DNA of 64,000 nt from Pseudomonas sp. (GTDB taxonomy: Bacteria; Pseudomonadota; Gammaproteobacteria; Pseudomonadales; Pseudomonadaceae). The position numbers were made by a program, and so were the translations under genes. Each line of letters begins with the position of its first letter. The first letter of the stretch is position 1. Below, one piece after another: positions 46,106 through 54,446 of this stretch. The DNA is taken from contig NZ_PEKX01000007.1 in the NCBI RefSeq assembly GCF_002796985.1, forward strand, positions 186,001 to 250,000. Reading direction: 5' to 3'. A model generated the notes under the pieces. The model did no database searches, had not been told where the DNA came from, and saw nothing but the letters and a program-made list of their open reading frames with translations.

Positions 46106-46321
46106 TTATAGGGAAGCGGCTTCCTGATCCTTTTTCAGTCGTTCTTCTTCGATTCTTTCCAGTTCCCGGTCGAAGGCCTTGTCCTGCACGCTGGGTCGCT
46201 TGCGCCAGGGTTTCTTGCCGGGTTCGGCCTGGGCGGCATAAAGGGTCACTTCGCCGCCCTGTTCATCCTTGTAGCGTTGCTCCTGGCGCTCCAGTTCCGC
46301 GCGCAGTTCGTCTTTGGTCAC
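46106..46321 (-). CDS. Small conserved charged hypothetical protein
   Basis: A 71-residue, strongly charged, helical protein starting at GTG 46321, where AGGA lies 6 bases upstream. It begins MTKDELRAELERQEQRYKDE, has a middle basic patch PGKKPWRKRP and ends in a coiled-coil-like ELERIEEERLKKDQEAASL. No signal or membrane helix. I recognise no family. Conserved hypothetical proteins of this size lie beside the PiT gene in other Pseudomonas as I recall, but this needs checking. Confidence 0.65.
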   Translation of the reverse strand: MTKDELRAELERQEQRYKDEQGGEVTLYAAQAEPGKKPWRKRPSVQDKAFDRELERIEEERLKKDQEAASL

Positions 46322-46558
46322 GATGGTTCCTGATGGCTACTAGAAAATGATGATGACTAGAAGCTGATGGCTTGAATCTGTTGGCTGTTCTGGCGTTTGA
46401 CATCCCTGCGGGACGTCGCCCTTGCAGTGTAGACGTTGGGTCGCGCACTGCCGGGCCGGCCGGAAAACGGCGCAGATTATAACCTTTCGCGGGGGGAGAT
46501 CGGGCGAGGACCGCCGACGGACGGTTTCCGGCCAGGGCTGGCGCGGGGTGAGGTGACC
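46322..46558. other. Gene-free gap between charged small protein and the sigma-54 regulator
   Basis: About 237 bases. Contains an AT-rich part (46340-46380) and a GC-rich part. No RNA gene or clear terminator was recognised. Confidence 0.4.
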
Positions 46559-47635
<1,077 letters not shown>

Positions 47636-47859
47636 GGCAGGTTCCTGGCGTACCGAATGGGTGGCAGCGCCATACTGCGGTATTTTTGTTATTTCAAAAA
47701 ATTATCAATTAGAATTTATATATAACTTTAAGTGCTTTTCGCGCCGTGGCGAATGTCACGGGCTTCGTCCCCGGTGCTGCTGTAATGCGTCGCAGCCCTC
47801 GCGAATGCTGGGCTGCAAGCTACGCTCAGAGTGGCAATTCCATCCTGGGAGACCACTCC

Positions 47860-48165
47860 ATGACCACCGTTCGGATTCCGTTGCTGGCACTGGCTCTGCT
47901 GTTTTCGGTGCAAGGCTTCGCTGCCACCGCCGCGCAGACTGCTCAGCAGGAAAAGATGAAAACCTGCAACACCAACGCCACCACCAAGGCACTCAAGGGT
48001 GATGAGCGCAAGGCGTTCATGAGCACCTGCCTGAAGGCCGGCAGCGATACCAAGGCCATGACGCCGCAGCAGGAAAAGATGAAGACCTGCAACGCCGATG
48101 CGACCACCAAGGCGCTCAAGGGCGATGAACGCAAGGCGTTCATGAGCACTTGTCTGAAGAAGTAG
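47860..48165 (+). CDS. psiF: PsiF family protein with two tandem repeats
   Basis: A 101-residue exported protein: signal peptide (residues 1-22, cleavage near GFA), then two almost identical PsiF repeats, QQEKMKTCNxxATTKALKGDER-type units at residues 29-54 and 72-97, each with a CN..C pair of cysteines and KAFMSTCLK. PsiF is phosphate-starvation inducible in E. coli; its function is unknown. GGGAGA precedes ATG 47860. The repeats differ in only a few residues, suggesting recent duplication within the gene. Followed by a good terminator. Confidence 0.92.
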   Translation: MTTVRIPLLALALLFSVQGFAATAAQTAQQEKMKTCNTNATTKALKGDERKAFMSTCLKAGSDTKAMTPQQEKMKTCNADATTKALKGDERKAFMSTCLKK

Positions 48166-48201
48166 TGAGGATGGAGCGCGGCAGGGCCGCGCGGGACGAG
48201 A

Positions 48202-48225
48202 AGGGCAGCCATGGCTGCCCTTTTT
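48202..48225 (+). terminator. Rho-independent terminator after psiF
   Basis: AGGGCAGCC, AT loop, GGCTGCCCT, then TTTT. Confidence 0.88.
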
Positions 48226-48240
48226 AATGGTTCGCTGAGC

Positions 48241-48317
48241 GGTTCGCGAGTCAGCTCGCTCTTACAGCCAGCTCGCACATCGGCTTGCTCTTCGTAGGAG
48301 CGAGCTTGCTCGCGAAC
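48241..48317. repeat. REP pair, GAGCGAGCTTGC family
   Basis: GTTCGCGAGTCAGCTCGCTCTTAC (from 48242) and GTAGGAGCGAGCTTGCTCGCGAAC (from 48294) are inverted copies; a third partial piece lies between them. Confidence 0.75.
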
Positions 48318-48367
48318 GTCTTGAAGTGGGCGCCGGGAGCACCCGGCGAGCGCTATTCAGCGCGGTC

Positions 48368-48466
48368 TTACAACCCGGAAAAAACCAGCCAGGCCGAGGC
48401 CAGGGCGTAGAGGACGATCACCGCATCCATGCGTAGCGCGGGCGGGAGTCGCCGGACGAGGTTCAT
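48368..48466 (-). CDS. Putative 32-residue membrane peptide
   Basis: A short frame starting at ATG 48466 inside the stop of the 44-residue gene (ATGA overlap). Residues 12-30 (RMDAVIVLYALASAWLVFS) are one hydrophobic helix, preceded by two arginines and ending in GL. No family recognised. The overlap with an upstream frame that has a good ribosome binding site argues for a real two-gene unit, but conservation is untested. Confidence 0.45.
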   Translation of the reverse strand: MNLVRRLPPALRMDAVIVLYALASAWLVFSGL

Positions 48467-48597
48467 TTCTTCGCCACCGCTGACCAGAAGCCCTGGGCAT
48501 TGCGGAAGGGCTGGCGGGCCATCTGTTCGGGACGGGTAATGCCATCGGCACGCAGGGCGTTGACGAGGGCGGAAAAGGACTTGGCGCTGTAGCTCAT
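48463..48597 (-). CDS. Putative 44-residue protein
   Basis: Starts at ATG 48597 with GGGAG about 7 bases upstream and ends in a TGA overlapping the next ATG. The sequence begins MSYSAKSFSALVNALRAD and ends FWSAVAKK, amphipathic and basic, without a signal. No family recognised. It lies downstream of the pseudouridine synthase gene on the same strand, with a gap of about 80 bases. Confidence 0.45.
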   Translation of the reverse strand: MSYSAKSFSALVNALRADGITRPEQMARQPFRNAQGFWSAVAKK

Positions 48598-48676
48598 GAT
48601 CGGGCTCCCGATGCTTTCTCTCCTTGGGGTGGAGTTATGAAAACACCCGGACCGCTATCGACGGAAATGGATCGCC

Positions 48677-49606
48677 TTAAGGGTGACCATCGATGAAATT
48701 GATGGAAGGCCAGGAGAGCTCCAGCTGGCTCCTGAAATGCCGTGCCTCCCCGGTGATCGGGTCGGTGAACTCCAGTTGGCGCGCCAGCAGCTTCAGCGGT
48801 TTGTCGAAGTCTTCCGGCGGGCGCTCACCGCGCGGCGGCAGCGTCGGGTAGAGCGGGTCGAAGCACAGCGCCGCGCCGAGGCCGGACATGTGCACGCGCA
48901 GTTGGTGGCGCTTGCCGGAGACCGGGTGCAGGCCATAGCGCCAGAGGTCGCCGCGCTGCTCCAGCACTTCGATGCGCGTTTCGCTGTTGGGCGTGCCGTC
49001 TACCTCCTGCATGCGGATGAAGGGATCGCCTTCTACCATCCGCGAACGATGCACCCGCGGGAATTCCAGTTGCGGCAGCGCCGGCGCGATGGCCTCGTAC
49101 AGCTTGTCGATGCGCCGCTCGCGGAACAGCGCCTGGTAGGCGTCGCGGTTGTCCGGGTGGGCGGAGAACAGCACCAGCCCGGCGGTGAGCCGGTCGATGC
49201 GGTGCAGCGGCACCAGCAAAGGGTTGTCCAGGCGTTTGGCGAGGCGGGCGAGGAGGGTTTCCTCGACGTACTGGCCGGCGGGCGTCACTGGCAGGAAGTG
49301 CGGCTTGTCCGCCACCACCAGGTGTTCGTCGGCGTAGAGCACGTTTTCCTGGAAGGGGATCGGCGCTTCCTGCGGTACCTCGCGGAAGTAATGGATGCGC
49401 AGCGCCTCGCGATAGGGATGCTCGGGGCTGATGGGCTGGCCGTCGCTGCCCAGCACCTTGCCGCGCGCCATGCGGTCCAGCCAGGTATCGCGGCTGATCG
49501 CCGGAAAGCGCGCGCACAGGCAGTCCAGCACGGTTGCCCAGGGGCCGGCGGGCAGGTGCAGGGTGCTGGCGCGTTGCTGGGCGGCGGAGAAACGAGGGCT
49601 GGACAT
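48677..49606 (-). CDS. RluA-family pseudouridine synthase
   Basis: A 309-residue pseudouridine synthase that isomerises uridine in rRNA or tRNA. An S4-like N-terminal part is followed by the catalytic domain with the RluA motif PLHRIDRLTAGLVLF (the Asp attacks the base), GKRHQLRVHMSGLGAALCFDPLYP and the ending FRSQLELSW. The N-terminal form resembles RluA/TruC-like enzymes; the target base is not clear. ATG 49606 is favoured over a GTG at 49678, which would have a ribosome binding site only two bases away. Convergent with nothing; divergent small genes lie downstream. Confidence 0.88.
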   Translation of the reverse strand: MSSPRFSAAQQRASTLHLPAGPWATVLDCLCARFPAISRDTWLDRMARGKVLGSDGQPISPEHPYREALRIHYFREVPQEAPIPFQENVLYADEHLVVADKPHFLPVTPAGQYVEETLLARLAKRLDNPLLVPLHRIDRLTAGLVLFSAHPDNRDAYQALFRERRIDKLYEAIAPALPQLEFPRVHRSRMVEGDPFIRMQEVDGTPNSETRIEVLEQRGDLWRYGLHPVSGKRHQLRVHMSGLGAALCFDPLYPTLPPRGERPPEDFDKPLKLLARQLEFTDPITGEARHFRSQLELSWPSINFIDGHP

Positions 49607-49705
49607 CTTCGGGGGTAACCGGGGTTCGACAGGCTGCGCATTAGGCCGCAGCGGCGTGGCGCCCGTCAAAGCCGCCACGACTCCCGGTCTTTCCAGGGGC
49701 GGTTC

Positions 49706-50674
49706 TCAAGCCGGGACCGGGTTGATCTCCACCGTGATGTGCGCCAGCTCCTCATGCACCTGCAGGCGCTGGCGTACCAGTTCCGGTGTCAGGTCGCCGC
49801 TGCTGGCGAGGCTGAGGATGCAGGCATAGCGCGACTTGCCCACGCGCCACAGGTGCAGGTCAGTGATACGCGCGGGGTGCGGCAGTTCGGCGACCACCTC
49901 GCGGATTTCCTCCACCACCGGGTCGTTCATCTCGGCGTCCAGCAGTACCCGCCCACTTTGTTTGAGCAGGCCGACCGACCAGATGGCGACCAGCACGGCG
50001 CCGACCATGCCCATCAACGGGTCGAGCCAGGCGGCGCCCCAGATCAGGCCGCCGATCAGGGCGATGATCGCGGCCACCGAAGTGGCGGCGTCGGCCAGCA
50101 CGTGCAGGTAGGCCGCGCGCAGGTTCAGGTCATGGCCATGGTCGTGGCCGTGATGGTGGTCATGGCCATGGTGGTGGTGATCGTGGCCATGTCCGTGGTC
50201 ATGGCCATGGCCATGGTGCTCGCCGCGCAGCAGCCAGGCGCAGGCCAGGTTTACCAGCAGGCCGATGACCGCGATGGCGATGGCCTGCTGGTAATGGATT
50301 GGTGAAGGGGAGAGCAGCCGCGCCACTGACTCGAACATCATCAGCGCCGCCACGCCCAGCAGCAGGATGGCGCTGGTGTAGCTGGCGAGAATCTCGATCT
50401 TGAAGGTGCCGAAGGCGAAGCGCGCGTCGCCCTTGAAGCGCCGCGCCGCCACGTAGGCGAAGAACGCCAGGCCCAGCGCCAGGGCGTGGGAACTCATGTG
50501 CCAGCCATCGGCGAGCAAGGCCATGGAGTTGAAGACCCAACCGCCGGCGATCTCCACCACCATCATCACGACCGTCAGCAGTGCCGCGCGCAGGGTGTTG
50601 CGTTCGGCCAAGGGATTGCCTTCGTGAAACTGGTGGTCGTGACGACCGTCTTGCGGGTGGGCGGCATGCTGCAT
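49706..50674 (-). CDS. dmeF: Cation diffusion facilitator, DmeF-like nickel/cobalt exporter
   Basis: A 322-residue CDF with six membrane helices: a His-rich N-terminus (MQHAAHPQDGRHDHQFHEG), metal-site motif GWHMSSHALALGLAF (TM2) and LADAATS (TM5). A cytoplasmic loop of His/Gly/Asp repeats (HHGHGHDHGHGHDHHHHGHD, about residues 170-196) lies between TM4 and TM5, typical of the DmeF/CzcD group that exports Co2+ or Ni2+. The C-terminal ferredoxin-like domain is present. It is divergent from the dmeR-type regulator, with an operator between them. Confidence 0.93.
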   Translation of the reverse strand: MQHAAHPQDGRHDHQFHEGNPLAERNTLRAALLTVVMMVVEIAGGWVFNSMALLADGWHMSSHALALGLAFFAYVAARRFKGDARFAFGTFKIEILASYTSAILLLGVAALMMFESVARLLSPSPIHYQQAIAIAVIGLLVNLACAWLLRGEHHGHGHDHGHGHDHHHHGHDHHHGHDHGHDLNLRAAYLHVLADAATSVAAIIALIGGLIWGAAWLDPLMGMVGAVLVAIWSVGLLKQSGRVLLDAEMNDPVVEEIREVVAELPHPARITDLHLWRVGKSRYACILSLASSGDLTPELVRQRLQVHEELAHITVEINPVPA

Positions 50675-50701
50675 GATGATGGTCCGTAGGATCAGTCTGG
50701 A

Positions 50702-50716
50702 TACTATACCCCAGTA
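50702..50716. promoter_or_regulatory. Operator for RcnR/DmeR-type repressor
   Basis: TACTATACCCCAGTA (minus strand TACTGGGGTATAGTA) fits the TACT-G(n)-N-AGTA operator known for RcnR-class repressors. It sits in the 60-base divergent gap between the CDF exporter and the repressor and overlaps both promoters. Confidence 0.75.
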
Positions 50717-50734
50717 TACCTTAGGAGTTTTGAC

Positions 50735-51010
50735 GTGGGACACACCATCAAGGACCAGAAGAAGCTGCTGACCCGTGTGCGTCGTATCAAGGGCCAGAGC
50801 GAGGCGCTGGAGCGAGCGCTGGAGGCGGGCAGCGAATGCACGGCGATCCTGCAGCAGATCGCCGCCATCCGTGGTGCGGTCAACGGCCTGATGGCCGAGG
50901 TGCTCGAAGGCCACATGCGTGACCACCTGGGCGCCGAGGACCGCACCGCCGCGCAGCGCCACGAAGACCTGGAAGAGGTCATGGGCGTGCTGCGCTCCTA
51001 TCTGAAATAG
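50735..51010 (+). CDS. dmeR: Nickel/cobalt-sensing CsoR/RcnR-family repressor (DmeR-like)
   Basis: A 91-residue all-helical DUF156 (CsoR/RcnR) repressor starting at GTG 50735 with TAGGAG 7 bases upstream. The residues at the metal-site positions of RcnR are all present: His3, Cys35, His60 and His64. This H-C-H-H set distinguishes nickel/cobalt sensors from FrmR (formaldehyde, position 64 not His) and CsoR (copper, C-H-C). It should repress the divergent CDF gene and be released by Ni or Co. Metal choice is inferred from the ligand pattern. Confidence 0.92.
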   Translation: MGHTIKDQKKLLTRVRRIKGQSEALERALEAGSECTAILQQIAAIRGAVNGLMAEVLEGHMRDHLGAEDRTAAQRHEDLEEVMGVLRSYLK

Positions 51011-51044
51011 AGCGCCTCAACGCGATCCGCTGAAGCCAGCAGGG

Positions 51045-51275
51045 TCAGTTGGACAGCCGCACCGCCAGCTCATCGGCTTCCTCGGTCCAGTCCGAATCCT
51101 GCTGTAGCGCCTCGCGCAGGAACTGTGACTGCGCGGCATTCCAGAATGGTGCATCCGGCAAACTCTGGCCTTCGGTGAGGCGGTGGCTGCCGAGAAAGGT
51201 ATCGATCTCCTGGCGCCCATCGGGCAGGCCCAGTTGCTTGAACAGGGCGCCCAGGCTGTGCTGGCTGGTATCCAT
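51045..51275 (-). CDS. DUF2789 family protein
   Basis: A 76-residue protein (MDTSQHSLGALFKQLGLPDG, DAPFWNAAQSQFLREALQQD) of the DUF2789 family, known from gammaproteobacteria with no assigned function. ATG 51275 is preceded by AAGGAG 6 bases upstream; the longer frame to 51368 is low-quality sequence. It is divergent from the MFS gene at 51461. Confidence 0.83.
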   Translation of the reverse strand: MDTSQHSLGALFKQLGLPDGRQEIDTFLGSHRLTEGQSLPDAPFWNAAQSQFLREALQQDSDWTEEADELAVRLSN

Positions 51276-51460
51276 GTCGATCTCCTTGAGTGAAGGGAGC
51301 GCACCGCCACGGCGCGCGGCAATGGAACAACTCGGCAATGGAACAACTATAGAAGCACTCGGGGGCAAGCAAGGTTCGGATTGGCAAGCGAGGCGGAAAT
51401 AGATAGCCTGCTTTCAATCGTCCCCGCCACTCGCTCCGCTACCCACCGTCAGGCCCGTCC

Positions 51461-52663
51461 ATGAGCTCGTCCGAGCAGCGAACTGCCTCCGTCACCCTGC
51501 GCATTCTCGCCACCGTCTTCTTCACTTTCGTCCTGTTCCTGAGCATCGGTCTGCTGTTGCCGGTGCTGCCCGGCTTCGTCCACGAAGGCCTGGGCTATTC
51601 CACGGTGATTGCCGGCGGGGTGATTGGCCTGCAGTACATCGCCACGCTGCTGTCGCGACCGCTGGCGGGCTATGTGGCCGATACCTACGGCGCCAAGCGC
51701 GCCGTGCTCTACGGCCTGGGCGTGCTGGGCGCCGGCGGCGTGCTGGTGCTGGCGTCCACCAGTGTCGAGTCGGTGACCTGGCTGAGCCTGGCACTGCTAC
51801 TTGGCAGCCGCCTGCTGTTCGGTCTGGCGCAAGGGCTGCTGGGGATTGGTACGGCGAGCTGGGGCATTGCCCTGGTGGGCACGCAGAACACCGCCAAGGT
51901 GATCTCCTGGAACGGCATCGTCAGCTACGGCGGCATCGCCATCGGTGCGCCGCTGGGGGTGACCATGTCCGCCTCGCTGGGCTTGTGGAGCCTGGGCGCG
52001 AGCATCCTGGTGCTCACCGCGCTGGGCTGGCTGGCGGCCCGTGGCCGCGCGGAGGTGCCGACCATTCCGGGCGTCCGCATGGCCTTCCATGCAGTGCTCG
52101 GCCGCGTACTGCCCTATGGCCTGTGCGTGATGCTCGGCTCCATCGGCTTCGGCACCCTGGCCACCTTCATCACCCTCTATTACGGCAGCCAGGGCTGGGC
52201 GAATCCGGCCTGGTGCCTGACCGCCTTCGGCGTCTGCTTCGTCGGCGCGCGGCTGATCTTTTCAGGGATGGTCAATCGCTTCGGCGGCTTCGCCGTCGCG
52301 GTGGCCTGCCTCGGTGTGGAAGTCTTCGGCCTGCTGCTGCTCTGGCAGGCGCCTGGGCCGGGCTTCGCGCTGCTGGGCGCGGCGCTCACCGGTTGCGGCC
52401 TGTCGCTGGTCTATCCGTCACTGGGTGTCGAGGCGGTGCTGCGCATCCCGGCCAGCAGTCGCAGCGCCGGGCTGGGTGCCTACGCGCTGTTCTTCGACCT
52501 GGCGATGGGCGTCGCCGGCCCGCTGATGGGGCTGGTCGCCGCACGCCACGGTTATGCGTCGATCTTCCTTGTGGCGGCGGGACTGGCGCTGTGCGGCTTC
52601 TTCATCTGCTTCGGCCTGCTGCGCTTCACCCGGCAGCAGCACGAGGAGTTGCCGAAGGACTAA
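51461..52663 (+). CDS. MFS transporter, YhhS/YfcJ-like (UPF0226)
   Basis: A 400-residue drug-exporter type MFS protein with 12 hydrophobic helices. The N-terminal half has FLSIGLLLPVLPGFVHEGLG and, in the loop 2-3, RPLAGYVADTYGAKRAVLYG; the C-terminal half ends in a helix with CGFFICFGLLRFTRQQ. It resembles E. coli YhhS (arabinose/drug efflux family). Substrate unknown. ATG 51461 follows a weak site. Followed by the 52675-52748 REPIN, with a GST gene converging on it. Confidence 0.88.
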   Translation: MSSSEQRTASVTLRILATVFFTFVLFLSIGLLLPVLPGFVHEGLGYSTVIAGGVIGLQYIATLLSRPLAGYVADTYGAKRAVLYGLGVLGAGGVLVLASTSVESVTWLSLALLLGSRLLFGLAQGLLGIGTASWGIALVGTQNTAKVISWNGIVSYGGIAIGAPLGVTMSASLGLWSLGASILVLTALGWLAARGRAEVPTIPGVRMAFHAVLGRVLPYGLCVMLGSIGFGTLATFITLYYGSQGWANPAWCLTAFGVCFVGARLIFSGMVNRFGGFAVAVACLGVEVFGLLLLWQAPGPGFALLGAALTGCGLSLVYPSLGVEAVLRIPASSRSAGLGAYALFFDLAMGVAGPLMGLVAARHGYASIFLVAAGLALCGFFICFGLLRFTRQQHEELPKD

Positions 52664-52674
52664 GCCTCAGGCGG

Positions 52675-52748
52675 CGTAGGAGCGGACTCCGTCCGCGATT
52701 GGTTCCCGGCGCGCCTGTGAGCTATCGCGGACGGAGTCCGCTCCTACG
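52675..52748. repeat. REPIN of a third family (GGAGCGGACTCCGTCCGCG)
   Basis: Two 25-bp arms, 52675-52699 and 52724-52748, are exact reverse complements with a 24-base centre. The core GGACTCCGTCCGCGAT differs from the GAGCGAGCTTGC family. It sits between convergent MFS and GST genes. Confidence 0.9.
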
Positions 52749-52760
52749 CTCAGTGAGAGG

Positions 52761-53378
52761 TCAGGCCGGAGGGAAAGCCTTGAATACCTCCAAGGCCTCG
52801 GCCTGCTCTGTCCAGTCGCGCACCGCCGGGTAGCTGTCCGCCGGGATGTCTTCAGCGTGCAGCAGCTGCACGAAGGTCCAGGCCACTGCAATGCTCAGGC
52901 CGGCCTGGTCCAGCGGGGCGCCGGCATCCAGCGACATCTCGCGCAGCTCGCTTTCCAGTTGCGCCAGGGCGGCGTGCAACTGCTGGTCGACGCGCTCCTG
53001 CCAACTGCCCAGTTGCTTGTCTTCCGGCCGCTGCTGCTCGTAATAGCGTTGCACCGCCTTTTCCATCACTGCCAGGGCAAGGCCCAGCAGGCGCGTGGTG
53101 CGTACCCGCGCGGCCGGCTCGGCGGGCATCAGGCTGCGCCCGGCCAGGTGTTCGAAGCAATCGATGATCAGAGTGGAATCCATCAGCACCTGGCCGTCAC
53201 CCAGCACCAGGGTTGGCGCCTTCACCACCGGATTGATGCCGCGGAATTCCTCATAGGTGCGGAACACCGACAGCGACTGGTGGCTGAATTCGATGCCGAG
53301 CAGGCGCAGGGTGATGGCGACGCGGCGCACGTAGGGCGAGTCGAGCATACCGATCAGGTGCGGAAGCTTCTGTTGCAT
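52761..53378 (-). CDS. Glutathione S-transferase family protein
   Basis: A 205-residue GST: N-terminal thioredoxin-like domain (PHLIGMLDSPYVRRVAITLRLLGIEF, with the Ser in DSPY as the likely glutathione-activating residue) and GxVxSP-type proline loop KAPTLVLGDG, then the helical domain. AGGATG lies 6 bases before ATG 53378. Divergent from the LysR regulator 128 bases away, which could control it; no direct evidence of a site. Confidence 0.87.
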   Translation of the reverse strand: MQQKLPHLIGMLDSPYVRRVAITLRLLGIEFSHQSLSVFRTYEEFRGINPVVKAPTLVLGDGQVLMDSTLIIDCFEHLAGRSLMPAEPAARVRTTRLLGLALAVMEKAVQRYYEQQRPEDKQLGSWQERVDQQLHAALAQLESELREMSLDAGAPLDQAGLSIAVAWTFVQLLHAEDIPADSYPAVRDWTEQAEALEVFKAFPPA

Positions 53379-53506
53379 GGGTACATCCTGTTAGTGAAAA
53401 TTGCATCGTGACGGGCGCGGTGGTCCACGCCGTGGCCATGAATCTAGCGGCTTTGACCGCTGCGAAATAGCGACGATTAATGACCGACTCGGTTAGGAAA
53501 ACTTAC

Positions 53507-54397
53507 ATGAGTGCACTGCCACCGCTCTCCGCCCTGCGCAGTTTCGAGGCCGTGGCCCGGCTCGGCAGCGTGACCCTCGCTGCCAGCGAACTGCACGTCA
53601 CGCATTCGGCCATCAGCCAGCAGGTGCGCCAGCTTGAGAGCCTGTTGGGCGTCACCCTGCTGCAGCGTGAGGGCCGGGGGTTGCGCTTGAGCGAGGAGGG
53701 CAGGCTCTACGCCCTGCAGATCCGCGGTGCGCTACGTGACATCGCCGAGGCGACCCGTCTGGCGAAGGCGCGTCCAGGCGAGGACGAACTGGTCGTGGCG
53801 CTGACGCCGTCCTTCGGCCAGAAGTGGTTGCTGCCGCGCCTATCGGCCTTCCGCGCGACTTATCCACAATACCGCCTGCGTCTACTGGCCAGCCTGGAGG
53901 TGATGGACCTGCGCCAGGGGTTGGCTGACGTGGCGATCCGTATCGGCCAGGGGCACTGGGAAGGTCTGGCGCAGGAGCGCCTGTTCGAGGACGAAGTGGT
54001 GGTCGTGGCCGCGCCGGACTTCAACGGTGGGCGCTTGCCACGGACGCCGGAGGAAATCCTCCGTTGCCCGCGCGTTACCGGGTTTGAATCCTGGCTGGGC
54101 TGGTGTCAGGCGGCGGGCGTGGCGGTGCCGCAGGAACCCGCGGAGTTCGTGGTGAACGATTCCAACCTGAGTATCGAGGCCGTGCGCATGGGGCAGGGCG
54201 TGGGTCTTGAGCGTCGTAGCCTGGTCGCTGGTGCGCTAGAAAGCGGCGAGCTGGTCGCGTTGAGTGATCTGCGCGTGCCCTATGGCTTTCCCTACTGGCT
54301 GGTATGGCCTGAGCGCGAGGCGACGCAGGCGAAAGTGGCCGCGTTTGCCGGGTGGCTCGCTGACGAAGTGGAAGCTTACTTGCGGGATATCGGCTGA
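53507..54397 (+). CDS. LysR-family transcriptional regulator (GcvA-like)
   Basis: A 296-residue LTTR: N-terminal winged HTH (LRSFEAVARLGSVTLAASELHVTHSAISQQVRQLE) and the C-terminal effector domain (QYRLRLLASLEVMDLRQGLADVAIRIG, ERLFEDEVVVVAAPDF). The closest well-known relative by pattern is GcvA/AmpR-type. ATG 53507 is preferred because AGGAAAA lies 8 bases before; ATG 53480 lacks a site. It is adjacent to a divergently transcribed GST, a common regulator-target layout. Confidence 0.88.
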   Translation: MSALPPLSALRSFEAVARLGSVTLAASELHVTHSAISQQVRQLESLLGVTLLQREGRGLRLSEEGRLYALQIRGALRDIAEATRLAKARPGEDELVVALTPSFGQKWLLPRLSAFRATYPQYRLRLLASLEVMDLRQGLADVAIRIGQGHWEGLAQERLFEDEVVVVAAPDFNGGRLPRTPEEILRCPRVTGFESWLGWCQAAGVAVPQEPAEFVVNDSNLSIEAVRMGQGVGLERRSLVAGALESGELVALSDLRVPYGFPYWLVWPEREATQAKVAAFAGWLADEVEAYLRDIG

Positions 54398-54415
54398 CGC
54401 CGATGGCGAACGATC

Positions 54416-54441
54416 CGGGGCCGGCGCGTGCCGGCCCCGGT
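54416..54441. terminator. Perfect GC hairpin between LysR and ppk2
   Basis: CCGGGGCCGGC, GCGT loop, GCCGGCCCCGG between convergent genes; no T-run, so termination is uncertain. Confidence 0.5.
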
Positions 54442-54446
54442 TGGCC

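Noticed and set aside
47770..47800. Possible Pho box upstream of psiF
   Set aside because: CTGTAAT and CGCAGCC are only partial matches to the CTGTCAT repeats; not enough to call.
48357..48551. 64-codon frame on the minus strand
   Set aside because: Arg/Pro-rich, runs across two better-supported small frames and lacks a ribosome binding site.
50120..50220. Tandem-like repeat DNA (CATGGCC / GTGATG units)
   Set aside because: It encodes the His/Gly/Asp metal loop of the CDF exporter, so the repetition is explained by the protein.
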